DNA from: Bacteroidetes bacterium UKL13-3
GTDB taxonomy: Bacteria > Bacteroidota > Bacteroidia > UKL13-3
NCBI GenBank assembly: GCA_001602415.1
Contig: CP012155.1
Coordinates: forward strand, 2,536,223-2,600,222
Direction of reading: 5' to 3'
Length of the DNA stretch: 64,000 nt
Within the stretch, counting starts at the first letter, position 1. The number at the start of each line of letters is the position of its first letter. The notes below the pieces were generated by a model. The model was not told where the DNA came from, searched no databases, and saw only the letters and a list, made by a program, of their open reading frames with translations. Shown here one piece after another: positions 1 to 8,805 of the stretch. The position numbers and the translations under genes are program-made.

Positions 1-4
1 CTTT

Positions 5-385
5 GTGAGGTTGAATAAAATAATTTTCATGTTATTAATTGTTGCCTTTAGTATTCAGGTAACAAACAAAATTCTGATTGCTGGTTGGTTCTCTGCTAAC
101 AGACAAGAGTTAACAGCCTTGTTTTGTATCAACAAACAAAACCCCGATTCGGAATGTAAGGGTAACTGTTATTTAAGTAAAAAACTTAAAGAAACAGAAC
201 AAGAAACCCACCAGGGAACTTCGTTACCAACCAAGCACAAATCGGCAACCGAAGAAGTGTGGTTTTGCGAAAAGCTTAACCTATTTGCTTTACCATTATC
301 TCCTCAAACAACATTCTACACTAATTTTTTACCCGCTTACTCTAAGGGAACAGGCCTCAAATTTTTTCAACCACCACGTGCATAA
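5..385 (+). CDS. small membrane-anchored Cys-containing protein, unknown
   Basis: A 126-residue protein starting at GTG near the window edge. Residues 3-22 are hydrophobic and look like a signal anchor. Three cysteines follow at about 41, 51 and 55, the last two within SECKGNCYL, then a charged Lys/Glu-rich stretch. I do not recognise a named domain. It lies just upstream of a Met/His-rich lipoprotein and a TonB receptor fragment on the same strand, so a role in copper or other metal handling is an inference from context and cysteines only. The start could lie further upstream outside the window. Confidence 0.6.
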   Translation: MRLNKIIFMLLIVAFSIQVTNKILIAGWFSANRQELTALFCINKQNPDSECKGNCYLSKKLKETEQETHQGTSLPTKHKSATEEVWFCEKLNLFALPLSPQTTFYTNFLPAYSKGTGLKFFQPPRA

Positions 386-437
386 TACGATTTGACAACC
401 CCACATTTTTTATCCAATTAATCGTATTTATTTTATT

Positions 438-1292
438 ATGAAAATTTTTAAACTTTGGGCTTTGGTCCTCATGGCTATTGCTATAATCGCATCATGCAAA
501 AAAGAAAACACAACTGAAGATACAAATTCAATATCAACCCCTAAAACGCCCACTGCAATAGATACCAATAAATTGGTTCGAGTTGGAGAAGGCTATATAA
601 CCAGAGCCGCTGCAAAAGCCGTGGTATATGCCGAAAAATCATTATTTGTTGGATATAATAAGTTATATATAGCTATGTACGATTCGGTAAATTCAACATT
701 GCTAACCGATGGACATCTCGAAATGCTTCACCCCATGATGGACATGGGAGGAATGGCTCACAGTGCTCCTGTTGAATATTCGAAAGATATCAATTCCACA
801 ACCAAATTATGGGAAGGTGCTGTGGTATTTAATATGCCAAGTATGAGAGGAAGTTGGAATTTAAACATAGGATTTCACAACCACAAAGCTAATAAAGAAG
901 GCGAAGGTGAAATTCAAGTGATGGTAAATAATCCGACCGTTTCTGTGATGAAAAATTTTATTGTGGCCGGAGATGATAGTGCAAAAGTATTTTTATCATT
1001 AGTGCAACCTACAAATCCTAATATTGGATTGAATGATTTTGAAATTACCCTCCATAAAAAACTGGACATGATGACCTTCCCTGCCATCAACAATTACACG
1101 GTAACAATTGAACCTGAGATGCCCAGCATGGGTCATGGTTCACCCAATAATGTAAATCCTGTGCTAACTACAAACGGGCATTATAAAGGCAAAGTAAATT
1201 TTACGATGACAGGATTTTGGCGTGTACATGTAAAGCTTTACAAGAACGGAACACTATTGGAAAATACACAATTTTTCGACATTACGTTTTAA
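438..1292 (+). CDS. Met/His-rich lipoprotein, YtkA/FixH-like
   Basis: A 284-residue lipoprotein. The signal peptide ends in the lipobox IASC (Cys20), followed by KKEN. Two similar halves each carry a Met/His cluster: HPMMDMGGMAH around residues 98-108 and EMPSMGHGSP around 229-238, each next to a beta-rich segment ending in a W-N/W-R strand. This is the layout of YtkA-like periplasmic domains, and Met/His clusters of this kind usually bind copper (established knowledge). It sits 52 bp after the Cys protein and 46 bp before the TonB receptor fragment (measured to its preferred start), suggesting one operon for metal uptake or resistance. Metal identity is inferred. Confidence 0.75.
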   Translation: MKIFKLWALVLMAIAIIASCKKENTTEDTNSISTPKTPTAIDTNKLVRVGEGYITRAAAKAVVYAEKSLFVGYNKLYIAMYDSVNSTLLTDGHLEMLHPMMDMGGMAHSAPVEYSKDINSTTKLWEGAVVFNMPSMRGSWNLNIGFHNHKANKEGEGEIQVMVNNPTVSVMKNFIVAGDDSAKVFLSLVQPTNPNIGLNDFEITLHKKLDMMTFPAINNYTVTIEPEMPSMGHGSPNNVNPVLTTNGHYKGKVNFTMTGFWRVHVKLYKNGTLLENTQFFDITF

Positions 1293-1338
1293 TTAAAAGA
1301 TGCCGGTGTGTAAATATCACACATCGGTTTCTTGTTAT

Positions 1339-1620
1339 ATGCGAAGCTTATTTGTATTAGCATACACCTGCTCAGGATTAATGCAGGTGTTTGCACAACA
1401 ATTGCCTCCTGATTCATCCATCAAACAAATTAATTTACATGATGTGGTGGTTATGGCAGCCGACAGTAGTTTATCGGAAGCCTTCACTTTTTACAGAACC
1501 GGAAAACTCAGCAGTACCGAAGATATCCTCTCGCGTATGGAGGGTGTAAACCTCACCAAGCGTGGCGCTTTTGGTATGGAACCGATGCTGCGTGCATACA
1601 GTGCCGGCCAACTAAATTAC
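1339..1620 (+). pseudogene. TonB-dependent receptor, 5' fragment cut by IS200
   Basis: The reading frame opens upstream at 1300, but Met at 1339 gives a proper signal peptide (MRSLFVLAYTCSGLMQVFAQ). It is followed by a plug-domain-like segment, DVVVMAADSSLSEAFTFYR through EDILSRMEGVNLTKRGAFG. Similarity to TonB receptors stops at about AYSAGQLN (near 1617), where the IS200 end begins; the remaining codons of the open frame are IS sequence. A full receptor needs 600-900 residues, so this is about the first 95 only. No remaining part of the receptor occurs on the far side of the IS, so this is not a simple insertion. Confidence 0.8.
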
Positions 1621-2180
1621 TCTGCACTGAAAGTGCAGAGGTTTAGAGGAAGAAGAATGAAATTCTTCTTTCACGTCTCGAGAATCATTGTCCCATCAGT
1701 ATCGTTAGTCGAATCTCGATGATGATCTAAGTACTTTTGTACCATATCATCGGTTATGTTACCTGTACTCCATGCTCCGTAACCTGAGGCCCAAAAGTGA
1801 CGCCCCCAGTAACGCTTCTCTATCCAAGGATACTCCTGTTGTAACTTACGTGATGTATGACCTTTCAAGCGCTTTACCAAATCAATCACACTTAGTTTAG
1901 GAGGGTATTCCAAGTGCATGTGTACATGGTCTTTGCTTACTACCCCTTTTAATATTTTAACATCATCCGAATCGCATATTTGAACCAATATATCACGACA
2001 TCGTTGTTGAACATCACCTTTTAATACATGATAACGATATTTTGTTACCCATACTATATGAACCGTTAAACGGGTTGTTGTGTGAGATGACTTCCTATCC
2101 ATGTCTCAAGTTTAAGACTTTTTCGCTTTACTAAAGACCTTGCACTGAAGTGCATGGTTTTAAACCAGCGTTTGAGACCA
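1617..2180 (-). mobile_element. IS200/IS605-family insertion sequence
   Basis: A single-gene element with Y1 transposase on the minus strand. Subterminal hairpins are visible at both ends: TCTGCACT-GAA-AGTGCAGA at 1621-1639, and TGCACT-GA-AGTGCA at 2141-2154. Hairpin ends without terminal inverted repeats or target duplication are the family hallmark. Outer borders are approximate: they are set by where TonB-receptor similarity stops on the left and TolC similarity stops on the right. Confidence 0.85.
1671..2102 (-). CDS. tnpA: IS200/IS605-family Y1 transposase TnpA
   Basis: 143 residues, the usual length for IS200 TnpA. The HUH metal-binding motif is visible as HVHMH in VVSKDHVHMHLEYPP, and the catalytic tyrosine lies in VQKYLDHH near the C-terminus. 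The conserved N-terminal strand HIVWVTKYRYHVLKG and the GRHFWASGYGAWSTG segment are typical. These enzymes move single-stranded DNA by recognising hairpin ends. No TnpB gene accompanies it. The frame is intact, so the element could still be active. Confidence 0.95.
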   Translation of the reverse strand: MDRKSSHTTTRLTVHIVWVTKYRYHVLKGDVQQRCRDILVQICDSDDVKILKGVVSKDHVHMHLEYPPKLSVIDLVKRLKGHTSRKLQQEYPWIEKRYWGRHFWASGYGAWSTGNITDDMVQKYLDHHRDSTNDTDGTMILET

Positions 2181-2301
2181 ATAAAATGAGGTTATTGGAT
2201 AGAAAAAGGCTGTCCGTTTGTCGCATATTGAGCAACAAGGTATCCTGAGCCTGAGCAACAACCATCAAAAAAACAAAACTTAAAAAGAGTAATTTTCGCA
2301 T
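2181..2301 (-). pseudogene. TolC-family outer-membrane efflux protein, 5' fragment
   Basis: Starting at Met 2301, the frame gives a signal peptide (MRKLLFLSFVFLMVVAQAQ) and the start of a TolC/CusC-type protein (DTLLLNMRQTDSLFLSNNL). After ILL the sequence becomes IS200 DNA (TSVQGL is encoded by the IS). Only about 40 of the usual 400 or more residues remain. It is the next gene downstream of the CusRS-like pair on the same strand, where a CusCBA-type efflux operon would be expected. The adaptor and pump genes are absent from the window. Confidence 0.75.
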
Positions 2302-2363
2302 ACAGATGAATAAACGCAAATCTCACTCCTTCGTATGGGTGTATCAATTAAAATTACCTTAAA

Positions 2364-3740
2364 TTAGCCTAGGGTATGTGGTAAATGGATTTCAAAGATA
2401 TTGCTGGCGTTTACTGTATCCGCTTTGTAGGTGAGTGTTGCCTTATGCAACTGTAAAATGCGATGGGCTATTGCTAAGCCAAGTCCGTAACCTTTTTTAT
2501 TCACAGAATTATCAGCCCTAAAAAAAGGTTCAAACAGGAATGGAATATTTTTATCTTCAATAAGTTCACCCTTATTAACAATTGTTATTGTGGTATGTGT
2601 TGATTGAATAGCGAGTTGAACGTTTATATTTTCCCCATTTCCATAAATACATGCATTGCGCATTAGGTTACCAAAGGCGGTTTTAAGCAACATAAATTGT
2701 CCCTTTGTTTCCAAAAAGTTTTCATTTTCGGGCATCGCTTGATAATCAAATAAAATATGTTGATTAGGAAATAGCTCCTGCGTTTCCTCTATTGTTTGAA
2801 AAAGCAATTCATCAATTCTTACCGGTGGCCAATCTTTATCATCATTCATGTTTTCGTATTTTGAAAGCATGAGCAAAGCGTTTGTTAGCGAAACTAGGTT
2901 TTTATGCTCTTCGTGCAAAGATTGAATAAGCAGCTTGTAGGCATCAACCGTTAATTCTTTGTGAAGTGCCGATTCGCAACTGGCAACCAAATTAGCCAAT
3001 GGTGTTCGCAACTCATGCGAGGCGTGTTGGATAAAACTCTTTTGAACCTGAAACGATATTTGCAGCCTATCCAACATTTCATTAAAACTGGTGGCGAGTA
3101 GTCCTATTTCATCATGCTTGTTTTTTACCTCAACACGCTCATTCAACCTATTTTCGGTAATTCTATTGATTTGCAGACTAACCAAATCGAGCGGCACAAA
3201 TACTTGCTTAACATAAAAATAAGAAACGAGAGCTGTAAAAATTAACGCTACCAAATAAGAGAAAATAAGAATGTAAAGCAGGTTCTGAAGTTTGCGTTTT
3301 CCAAACCTATCAATTGCCGATGCAATCACAATACCCTTATGGTGGTTTTCATCCATAAAAATACCAACTACATCTTTATCATCTACACTAAAATTAACAA
3401 GTAATTTTTCTTCAACTAAGCACAGCAATGAATCAGAGTATGCAACTGCATGGTCGTCAATACTGCTGTATATAAGTTTATGTGATTTATCAAATATGAG
3501 CACTTTTTCATCGTAAAGTGCATTCAAGGTATTTTTATCGATAAGGCGCAATAAATCTTTATCAACCTCCTTGACATCGACCAATAGTTTGTAGGTGGTT
3601 AACGCTTTTTGTTCCAGTCGAAGGTAAAATTCGTCTTTTTTGAAGTCGGAGTATAATGCGTAAATAACCGAGTAACAAACCAGTAAAATAAAGGCTACAA
3701 TGATAGTGAAAAGTATAGCAGATCGGAGTCTTAAATTCAT
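2364..3740 (-). CDS. sensor histidine kinase, CusS/heavy-metal type
   Basis: 458 residues. TM1 spans about residues 9-30, followed by a periplasmic sensor segment, TM2 at about 152-177, HAMP, a HisKA domain with HASHELRTPLANL (phospho-acceptor His), then HATPase with N-box FGNLMRNACIYG and G-box GYGLGLAIAHRI. The start overlaps the end of the response regulator gene by 4 bp, so the two are translationally coupled. The truncated TolC gene follows on the same strand, which points to sensing of copper, silver or another metal. Since that efflux operon is cut by the IS, the kinase may now lack its target. Confidence 0.9.
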   Translation of the reverse strand: MNLRLRSAILFTIIVAFILLVCYSVIYALYSDFKKDEFYLRLEQKALTTYKLLVDVKEVDKDLLRLIDKNTLNALYDEKVLIFDKSHKLIYSSIDDHAVAYSDSLLCLVEEKLLVNFSVDDKDVVGIFMDENHHKGIVIASAIDRFGKRKLQNLLYILIFSYLVALIFTALVSYFYVKQVFVPLDLVSLQINRITENRLNERVEVKNKHDEIGLLATSFNEMLDRLQISFQVQKSFIQHASHELRTPLANLVASCESALHKELTVDAYKLLIQSLHEEHKNLVSLTNALLMLSKYENMNDDKDWPPVRIDELLFQTIEETQELFPNQHILFDYQAMPENENFLETKGQFMLLKTAFGNLMRNACIYGNGENINVQLAIQSTHTTITIVNKGELIEDKNIPFLFEPFFRADNSVNKKGYGLGLAIAHRILQLHKATLTYKADTVNASNIFEIHLPHTLG

Positions 3741-4432
3741 GTTATATCATCTACAAAATACCCAAAACCTATTTTTGTGAAGATAAGTTGTTTGTCAAAA
3801 GGTTTATCAACTTTGTTTCGTAAAAAATTAATGTATACCTCTATGGTATTGGTGCCTGTATCAAAATTAATGTTCCAAACTTTTTCGGCAATTTCGGCTT
3901 TAGAAATGACACGTCCTTTATTTCTAATCAACAATTCAAGTAAGGTAAACTCTTTAACCGTAAGCAATACCGGCTTACCTGCCCGTTTAACCTCCTTCGT
4001 GTCAATGCTCATTTCCAAATCGGCCAACGTAAGTACTTCATTCAATTTATCACTATTGCCTGATCGTTTTAAAAATACTTTAATGCGCGCTAACAACTCA
4101 TTAAAGTGAAAAGGTTTTATCAAATAATCATCTGCTCCATTTTCAAAGGCATCAATTTTATCTTGCAACTCTCCCAACGCGGTTAACATAATAATGGGAA
4201 TTGTTTTTGATTGTTTTCTAAATCGCAAGCAAAGCTCCCATCCATCAATATAAGGAACATTAATATCTAATAGAATAATGTTATAGATATTTATATTGAA
4301 CAATGATATTGCCATGTTACCGTCAACTGCTAAATCAACTATATAGCCATTTGCCATCAGCTCTTGTTGGATTGTAGGCCCAAGCTTGGGATCATCCTCA
4401 ACCAATAAAATATGTTTCAAGCAAGTAATCAT
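3737..4432 (-). CDS. OmpR-family response regulator, CusR-like
   Basis: 231 residues. The N-terminal receiver has acidic residues in LLVEDDPKLG, the phospho-acceptor Asp in ILLDINVPYIDGW and the conserved Lys in LIKPFHF. The C-terminal half is a winged helix (LTVKEFTLLELLIRNKGRV, then IEVYINFLRNKVD) as in OmpR/CusR. It is the first gene of the pair with the kinase at 2364-3740. The specific signal is inferred from context only. Confidence 0.92.
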   Translation of the reverse strand: MITCLKHILLVEDDPKLGPTIQQELMANGYIVDLAVDGNMAISLFNINIYNIILLDINVPYIDGWELCLRFRKQSKTIPIIMLTALGELQDKIDAFENGADDYLIKPFHFNELLARIKVFLKRSGNSDKLNEVLTLADLEMSIDTKEVKRAGKPVLLTVKEFTLLELLIRNKGRVISKAEIAEKVWNINFDTGTNTIEVYINFLRNKVDKPFDKQLIFTKIGFGYFVDDIT

Positions 4433-4450
4433 TCAATTGTGAAAATTTGT

Positions 4451-5227
4451 TTATTGGGTATTCAAATCTAAGTTCCAAACAGTATTAACAATAAAGCCCG
4501 TGTTATACTGAAATACGTTTTGAGAATTTACCGAACGTGCAAGTTGAAGAATTTGACTAAAGTAGCCCCCTTCTATCTTAACATTCTTGTTAAAGCGCCA
4601 GCCGAAAAGTACACCTAAACGATTCTGATCAAATATATTCTGTCCAACATTTTGTCCAAAGCCTATCATTATTTCATCATACAATGCTGCATAAGGGCAA
4701 TTATCTGTAATGGTTTTTCCTTTTAAGGAAGTTTGAACCCTGCCTAAATAACGTAATCTGTTTACATATGTCCATTTATCAACCTCGCTCGAAAAAGCAT
4801 TGTTATAAGTAGCAAGCCACCTTTGCTCTAGCATATAACGATTGCTTAAATCAAAGCGACCAATTTTTTGGTTAATGGTAATTGTTTGATAGGTCCGATG
4901 TTCTGTAAATTGTTTTCCAAACTTATTAATTGAATGATCCCCATATGGGAATGTTTCAATCCAGCTGTAACCAAGTCGGGCAATTGCATTCTCATTTAAA
5001 TGATAATTAATTCCGGTGCGAAGCAGGCTTTGCTGCCAAGTAGTTATATAATTATCTCTGCGCCATTGATATTCCATATGTAAACTCCATTTGGAAGCAA
5101 ACTTTACAGTGCCTGTGGTGGTGTACCAACCAATATTATTATTATCACTCACCCGTAATGGTGATTGAGCATAAATCGATAGGCTGAACAACAATAATAT
5201 AAGTGAAAGTCCTTTTTTCATTTCCAT
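4451..5227 (-). CDS. DUF2490-family outer-membrane beta-barrel-like protein
   Basis: 258 residues with a signal peptide (MEMKKGLSLILLLFSLSIYAQ). The mature part is a run of amphipathic strands rich in aromatic and Arg residues (WSLHMEYQWRRDNY, FDLSNRYMLEQRWL, FGWRFNKNVKIEGGYF), the pattern of DUF2490 proteins in Bacteroidota. These probably form a small outer-membrane barrel of unknown function. It lies 18 bp upstream of the response regulator and 19 bp downstream of the SulP gene, so it probably belongs to the SulP transcript. Confidence 0.75.
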   Translation of the reverse strand: MEMKKGLSLILLLFSLSIYAQSPLRVSDNNNIGWYTTTGTVKFASKWSLHMEYQWRRDNYITTWQQSLLRTGINYHLNENAIARLGYSWIETFPYGDHSINKFGKQFTEHRTYQTITINQKIGRFDLSNRYMLEQRWLATYNNAFSSEVDKWTYVNRLRYLGRVQTSLKGKTITDNCPYAALYDEIMIGFGQNVGQNIFDQNRLGVLFGWRFNKNVKIEGGYFSQILQLARSVNSQNVFQYNTGFIVNTVWNLDLNTQ

Positions 5228-5246
5228 AATCTATCGTAATTATAGG

Positions 5247-6887
5247 TTAAATTTTTCGTGTGGCAAATGGATGTGCAGATAATGGTTTGTGATCATCCAA
5301 TCCCACTATATCAAACGTTCCACCATTTTCCTTGTACCGATTACCAAGTTCGTGTAAATGCTCCATAACAGTATGATCAACCAATCGTGCATTGGTGAAA
5401 TCAAGCGTTATTTTTTTTCCATGAGGCAACGTATCAAGTTGTTTTTTAAGCCCTATGTAATTACTAAATATAGCAGAGTGTTCAACATCCACAACGTACT
5501 CATCGCCCTGCTGGTTAATGGTTAAAAACGGCTTAAACAAACTCTTAATTGGCACACCGTTTACAGTATGAATGATAAGCTTAACCAAAATACCTGCAGC
5601 AATACCAATTAACAAATCAGTTGCTAAGGTTACAATAATGGTAGTTACAAAAATGAAGAGTTGCTCCTTCCCTGTTTTAAATGTTTTGGTAAACTCCTTT
5701 GGAGACGCTAACCTGTAACCTGTAACCATCAGCATTGCAGCAAGTGCAGCTAATGGAATTTGGTGAATCATTTGACCGAGGAACAAAATAAAAATCAATA
5801 AAAATAGGCCATGAAAGAAGTTAGCCCAACGAGTTTTGGCACCGTTGTTAACGTTTGCCGAGCTGCGCACTACTTCAGCTATAATTGGTAGTCCACCTAA
5901 TAAAGATGATAAGATATTTCCAGACCCTTTAGCAAACAATTCGCGGTTAAAATTTGAAACCCGTTTAAAGGGATCTAGTTTATCAATAGCCGATGCTGTA
6001 AGTAATGATTCTAAACTTGCAACTAATGAGTATGTAAGCATCATTTGAATGCCAAATCCAGTAAACAAATAATCAAAGCGTGGAAACACAATACCATCCA
6101 TTACGTTGGCTGGAAGCGATACTAAAAACTTAGGCCCTAAATTGTATTCATGTCCGTCAAGAAAAAGGTATTTATGATCGTGTTCCAGATCAAAATAGTG
6201 ACCTAACGGAATCGCAATTAACACTACCCATAAAGGCGCGGGAATCATTTTTGTGTACTTATTTTTTATCATTGGCAAGCCAATAAGGATAATCAAACTC
6301 ACCGCTGCAATAAGAGCCACTTCGGGGTTCATGTTCATAATACTGATTGGAATAGTTAAAATAATATCGAGCATTTCTTTGCTTTCAGGCTTTACGCCCA
6401 CAGCAGTATGAAATTGTTTGGCAAAAATCATTATTCCAATTGCGGCAAGCATTCCATGCACAACCGATGAAGGAAAGAAATTACTCAACACTCCGGCCTT
6501 AACTAAGCCAAATAAAAGTTGCAATACACCGCAGCCAACGCCCACAGCTAATGTACATTGGTAAGCAAACAGTTCCACTTGATCAGGCGTTAATCCTTCG
6601 GGAGCCAGTTTGCGAAAACCATCAATGCTCATTAGCACAATAACAGCCAAGCCTGCCGCTGGACCGTTAATGGTTAAATTCGAACCGCTTGTTAATGATA
6701 AAATAAGTCCACCAATAACTCCGGCAATAATTCCAGCCATTGGAGGAACCCCAGATGCCATGGCAATACCCAAACATAAAGGTAAAGCTATAAGAGAAAC
6801 AATGAATCCGGAAAGTAAGTCTTCCTTCCAATTTTGTTTAAGGCCGACAATTCCATCAGCAGGTACTAATAATTTATTGTTGTTCAT
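5247..6887 (-). CDS. SulP-family anion transporter with STAS domain
   Basis: 546 residues from the ATG at 6887; an open frame extends to 6953, but those 22 residues precede the conserved start MNNNKLLVPADG. The SulP core has about 10-14 membrane segments, with GLIVSLIALPLCLGIA-like and SGSNLTINGPAAGLAV signatures near the N-terminus. A C-terminal STAS domain ends the protein (KKITLDFTNARLVDH and following). SulP proteins carry sulfate, bicarbonate or other anions; the substrate cannot be read from sequence. In Bacteroidota many such genes neighbour carbonic anhydrases, but none is seen here. Confidence 0.92.
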   Translation of the reverse strand: MNNNKLLVPADGIVGLKQNWKEDLLSGFIVSLIALPLCLGIAMASGVPPMAGIIAGVIGGLILSLTSGSNLTINGPAAGLAVIVLMSIDGFRKLAPEGLTPDQVELFAYQCTLAVGVGCGVLQLLFGLVKAGVLSNFFPSSVVHGMLAAIGIMIFAKQFHTAVGVKPESKEMLDIILTIPISIMNMNPEVALIAAVSLIILIGLPMIKNKYTKMIPAPLWVVLIAIPLGHYFDLEHDHKYLFLDGHEYNLGPKFLVSLPANVMDGIVFPRFDYLFTGFGIQMMLTYSLVASLESLLTASAIDKLDPFKRVSNFNRELFAKGSGNILSSLLGGLPIIAEVVRSSANVNNGAKTRWANFFHGLFLLIFILFLGQMIHQIPLAALAAMLMVTGYRLASPKEFTKTFKTGKEQLFIFVTTIIVTLATDLLIGIAAGILVKLIIHTVNGVPIKSLFKPFLTINQQGDEYVVDVEHSAIFSNYIGLKKQLDTLPHGKKITLDFTNARLVDHTVMEHLHELGNRYKENGGTFDIVGLDDHKPLSAHPFATRKI

Positions 6888-6968
6888 GAAAATTGTTTTA
6901 ATAATAAATGATGAAGTAAATGCGCAAGCAACAAAAGGCTTGCAGACATGCATTAAAATAACGATTAT

Positions 6969-7304
6969 TTAAATGGATATTCTTCTAACTTCTAAATATA
7001 GTGGACAGTGATTATGAATCCACTCAGGCTCGCACAACAAGCTAACTGTAGAAGTTTTTTTTGGGGGTAAACAGATATTTAAAATCCGGTAATTAAAAAA
7101 AATGAAACTACTTTCAGGTGATTCATCCTCGTTCTCTTCCACATTATATGACACAATAGAATCAAGAAAAGATGTGTTGGAATGGTCTGTAAGTGCCTTA
7201 ACTGAATGGCACTTAACAACAGCATTAAAGTTGTAAGCACTGCCAACCGAAACCAACGCAACTTGCATGGCAATTAACAATAGTATATGCTGAATGAGTT
7301 TCAC
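6969..7304 (-). CDS. small secreted protein, unknown
   Basis: 111 residues with a predicted signal peptide (MKLIQHILLLIAMQVALVSVGSA). The mature part is short and acidic in the middle (NVEENEDESPES), followed by FIFFNYRILNICLPPKK and a Cys/His-containing tail. I recognise no family. It lies directly upstream of the SulP gene on the same strand, about 80 bp from its start, and may be the first gene of that transcript. Confidence 0.55.
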   Translation of the reverse strand: MKLIQHILLLIAMQVALVSVGSAYNFNAVVKCHSVKALTDHSNTSFLDSIVSYNVEENEDESPESSFIFFNYRILNICLPPKKTSTVSLLCEPEWIHNHCPLYLEVRRISI

Positions 7305-7419
7305 TACGCAAATGTATTCGGTATTTGTGGATTGAAGATATAGATACCCTTAAAACTACCTTAAAATTGGTTTAATAAGTCGCCCAATCAATTATCTTCG
7401 TGCCCTTATTCAACAAACT

Positions 7420-8805
7420 GTGCTATCATATTATCAAACCTATAAAAGTTATTTCCGGAAAATCATTCAGCTAAGTTACCCCATCATTATTGGCCAGGTA
7501 GGAATTGTGTTAATGGGAGTTGCCGATGTGGTGATGATTGGAAAAGTAGATGCTTCTAATTTAGCAGCTGCCGCATTCGCCAACTCAATTTATTTTTTGG
7601 TAAGTATTTTAGGAATTGGAACATTAACTGCAGTTTCACCATTAGTGGCAAAATCTAAAGGTGCAGGCCATCCAAACGAATGTGCTATTTTATTCCGACA
7701 AGGAATAAATGCTGCTGTTTTACTCAGCATTTTCATTTCAAGTGTAATGTTGTTTTTAACATTCAACCTTGATTTGTTTGGACAAGATGCAGAAGTAACA
7801 AAGCTCACCACAGATTATTTGCACATACTCAATTCAGGAACAATTTTAATGTTACTATTTTTTGCTATTAAACAGTTTAGCGATGGATTATCTATAACAA
7901 AACCCTCGGCAGTAATTACCATTATTGCTCTACTATTGAATGTGTTTTTAAACTGGATATTGATTTATGGTAAGTTTGGCCTGCCCGCATTGGGATTAAA
8001 TGGAGCAGGCATTGCAACAACTTTTTCTAGATTGTTCATGGCTGTTTCAATGATATCGTATGTACTTTGGTTTTCACTTTACAAACCCTATCTCAAACGT
8101 AAGGATACATCACAAAACAATTTCTTTCTGGTTGAAATATTTAAAGTTGGTTTACCTTCAGGTTTTCAATATGCATTTGAAGTTGGCGCCTTTGCAGCAG
8201 CAGCAATTATTATTGGATGGTATGGCAAATTTGAATTGGCTGCCCACCAAGTAGCAATTAATATCGCATCGGTTACGTATATGATTGCAACGGGTATTTC
8301 GGCCGGTGGATCAATTGCAGTAGGAGATGCATTAGGAAGAAAACATAAACAAGATTTGCTAAAATCGGGAAGAGCCGCTTTGATTATGGGAACAGTATTT
8401 ATGGGCGGTTGTGGTATCCTATTTGCGTTTGCCAATCATTTTATTGTTGGCTTGTACACCAACGATGTAAGGGTAGCACAAATGGCATCAAACCTTATTT
8501 GGATAGCCGCATTGTTTCAACTTTCAGATGGCATTCAATGTGTGAGTTTAGGGGTACTCAGAGGTATAGCCGATACTAAAGTTCCAACATTGGTAACGGT
8601 TGTTGCGTATTGGATTATTGGTATTCCTGCAGGTTTATGGATGGCCGAGTATTTTGAAATTGGGTTGTATGGTATTTGGTTTGGGCTTTCGGTAGGACTT
8701 ACCTTTTCAGCCATAATGCTTACCATGAGATTTTTAAAAGAGTCGAATGAAATTGATTTTGTTGCCGAAGAAAAGAAACACTATCAAGAATTGATGCAAC
8801 CATAA
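7420..8805 (+). CDS. MATE-family multidrug efflux transporter
   Basis: 461 residues with about 12 membrane segments in two similar halves. The N-terminal half has SYPIIIGQVGIVLMGVADVVMIG and the second half GLPSGFQYAFEVGAFAAAAI, both typical of the NorM/MATE family, which exports cationic drugs using Na+ or H+ gradients. The start is a GTG; no in-frame ATG gives a better N-terminus. The next gene's ATG follows its stop codon directly, so the two transporter genes are co-transcribed. Confidence 0.93.
   Translation: MLSYYQTYKSYFRKIIQLSYPIIIGQVGIVLMGVADVVMIGKVDASNLAAAAFANSIYFLVSILGIGTLTAVSPLVAKSKGAGHPNECAILFRQGINAAVLLSIFISSVMLFLTFNLDLFGQDAEVTKLTTDYLHILNSGTILMLLFFAIKQFSDGLSITKPSAVITIIALLLNVFLNWILIYGKFGLPALGLNGAGIATTFSRLFMAVSMISYVLWFSLYKPYLKRKDTSQNNFFLVEIFKVGLPSGFQYAFEVGAFAAAAIIIGWYGKFELAAHQVAINIASVTYMIATGISAGGSIAVGDALGRKHKQDLLKSGRAALIMGTVFMGGCGILFAFANHFIVGLYTNDVRVAQMASNLIWIAALFQLSDGIQCVSLGVLRGIADTKVPTLVTVVAYWIIGIPAGLWMAEYFEIGLYGIWFGLSVGLTFSAIMLTMRFLKESNEIDFVAEEKKHYQELMQP

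Noticed and set aside
1300-1722. 140-codon ORF taken as a whole protein
   Set aside because: Only the first part is receptor-like; the last about 35 codons are IS200 DNA. Annotated as a pseudogene fragment instead.
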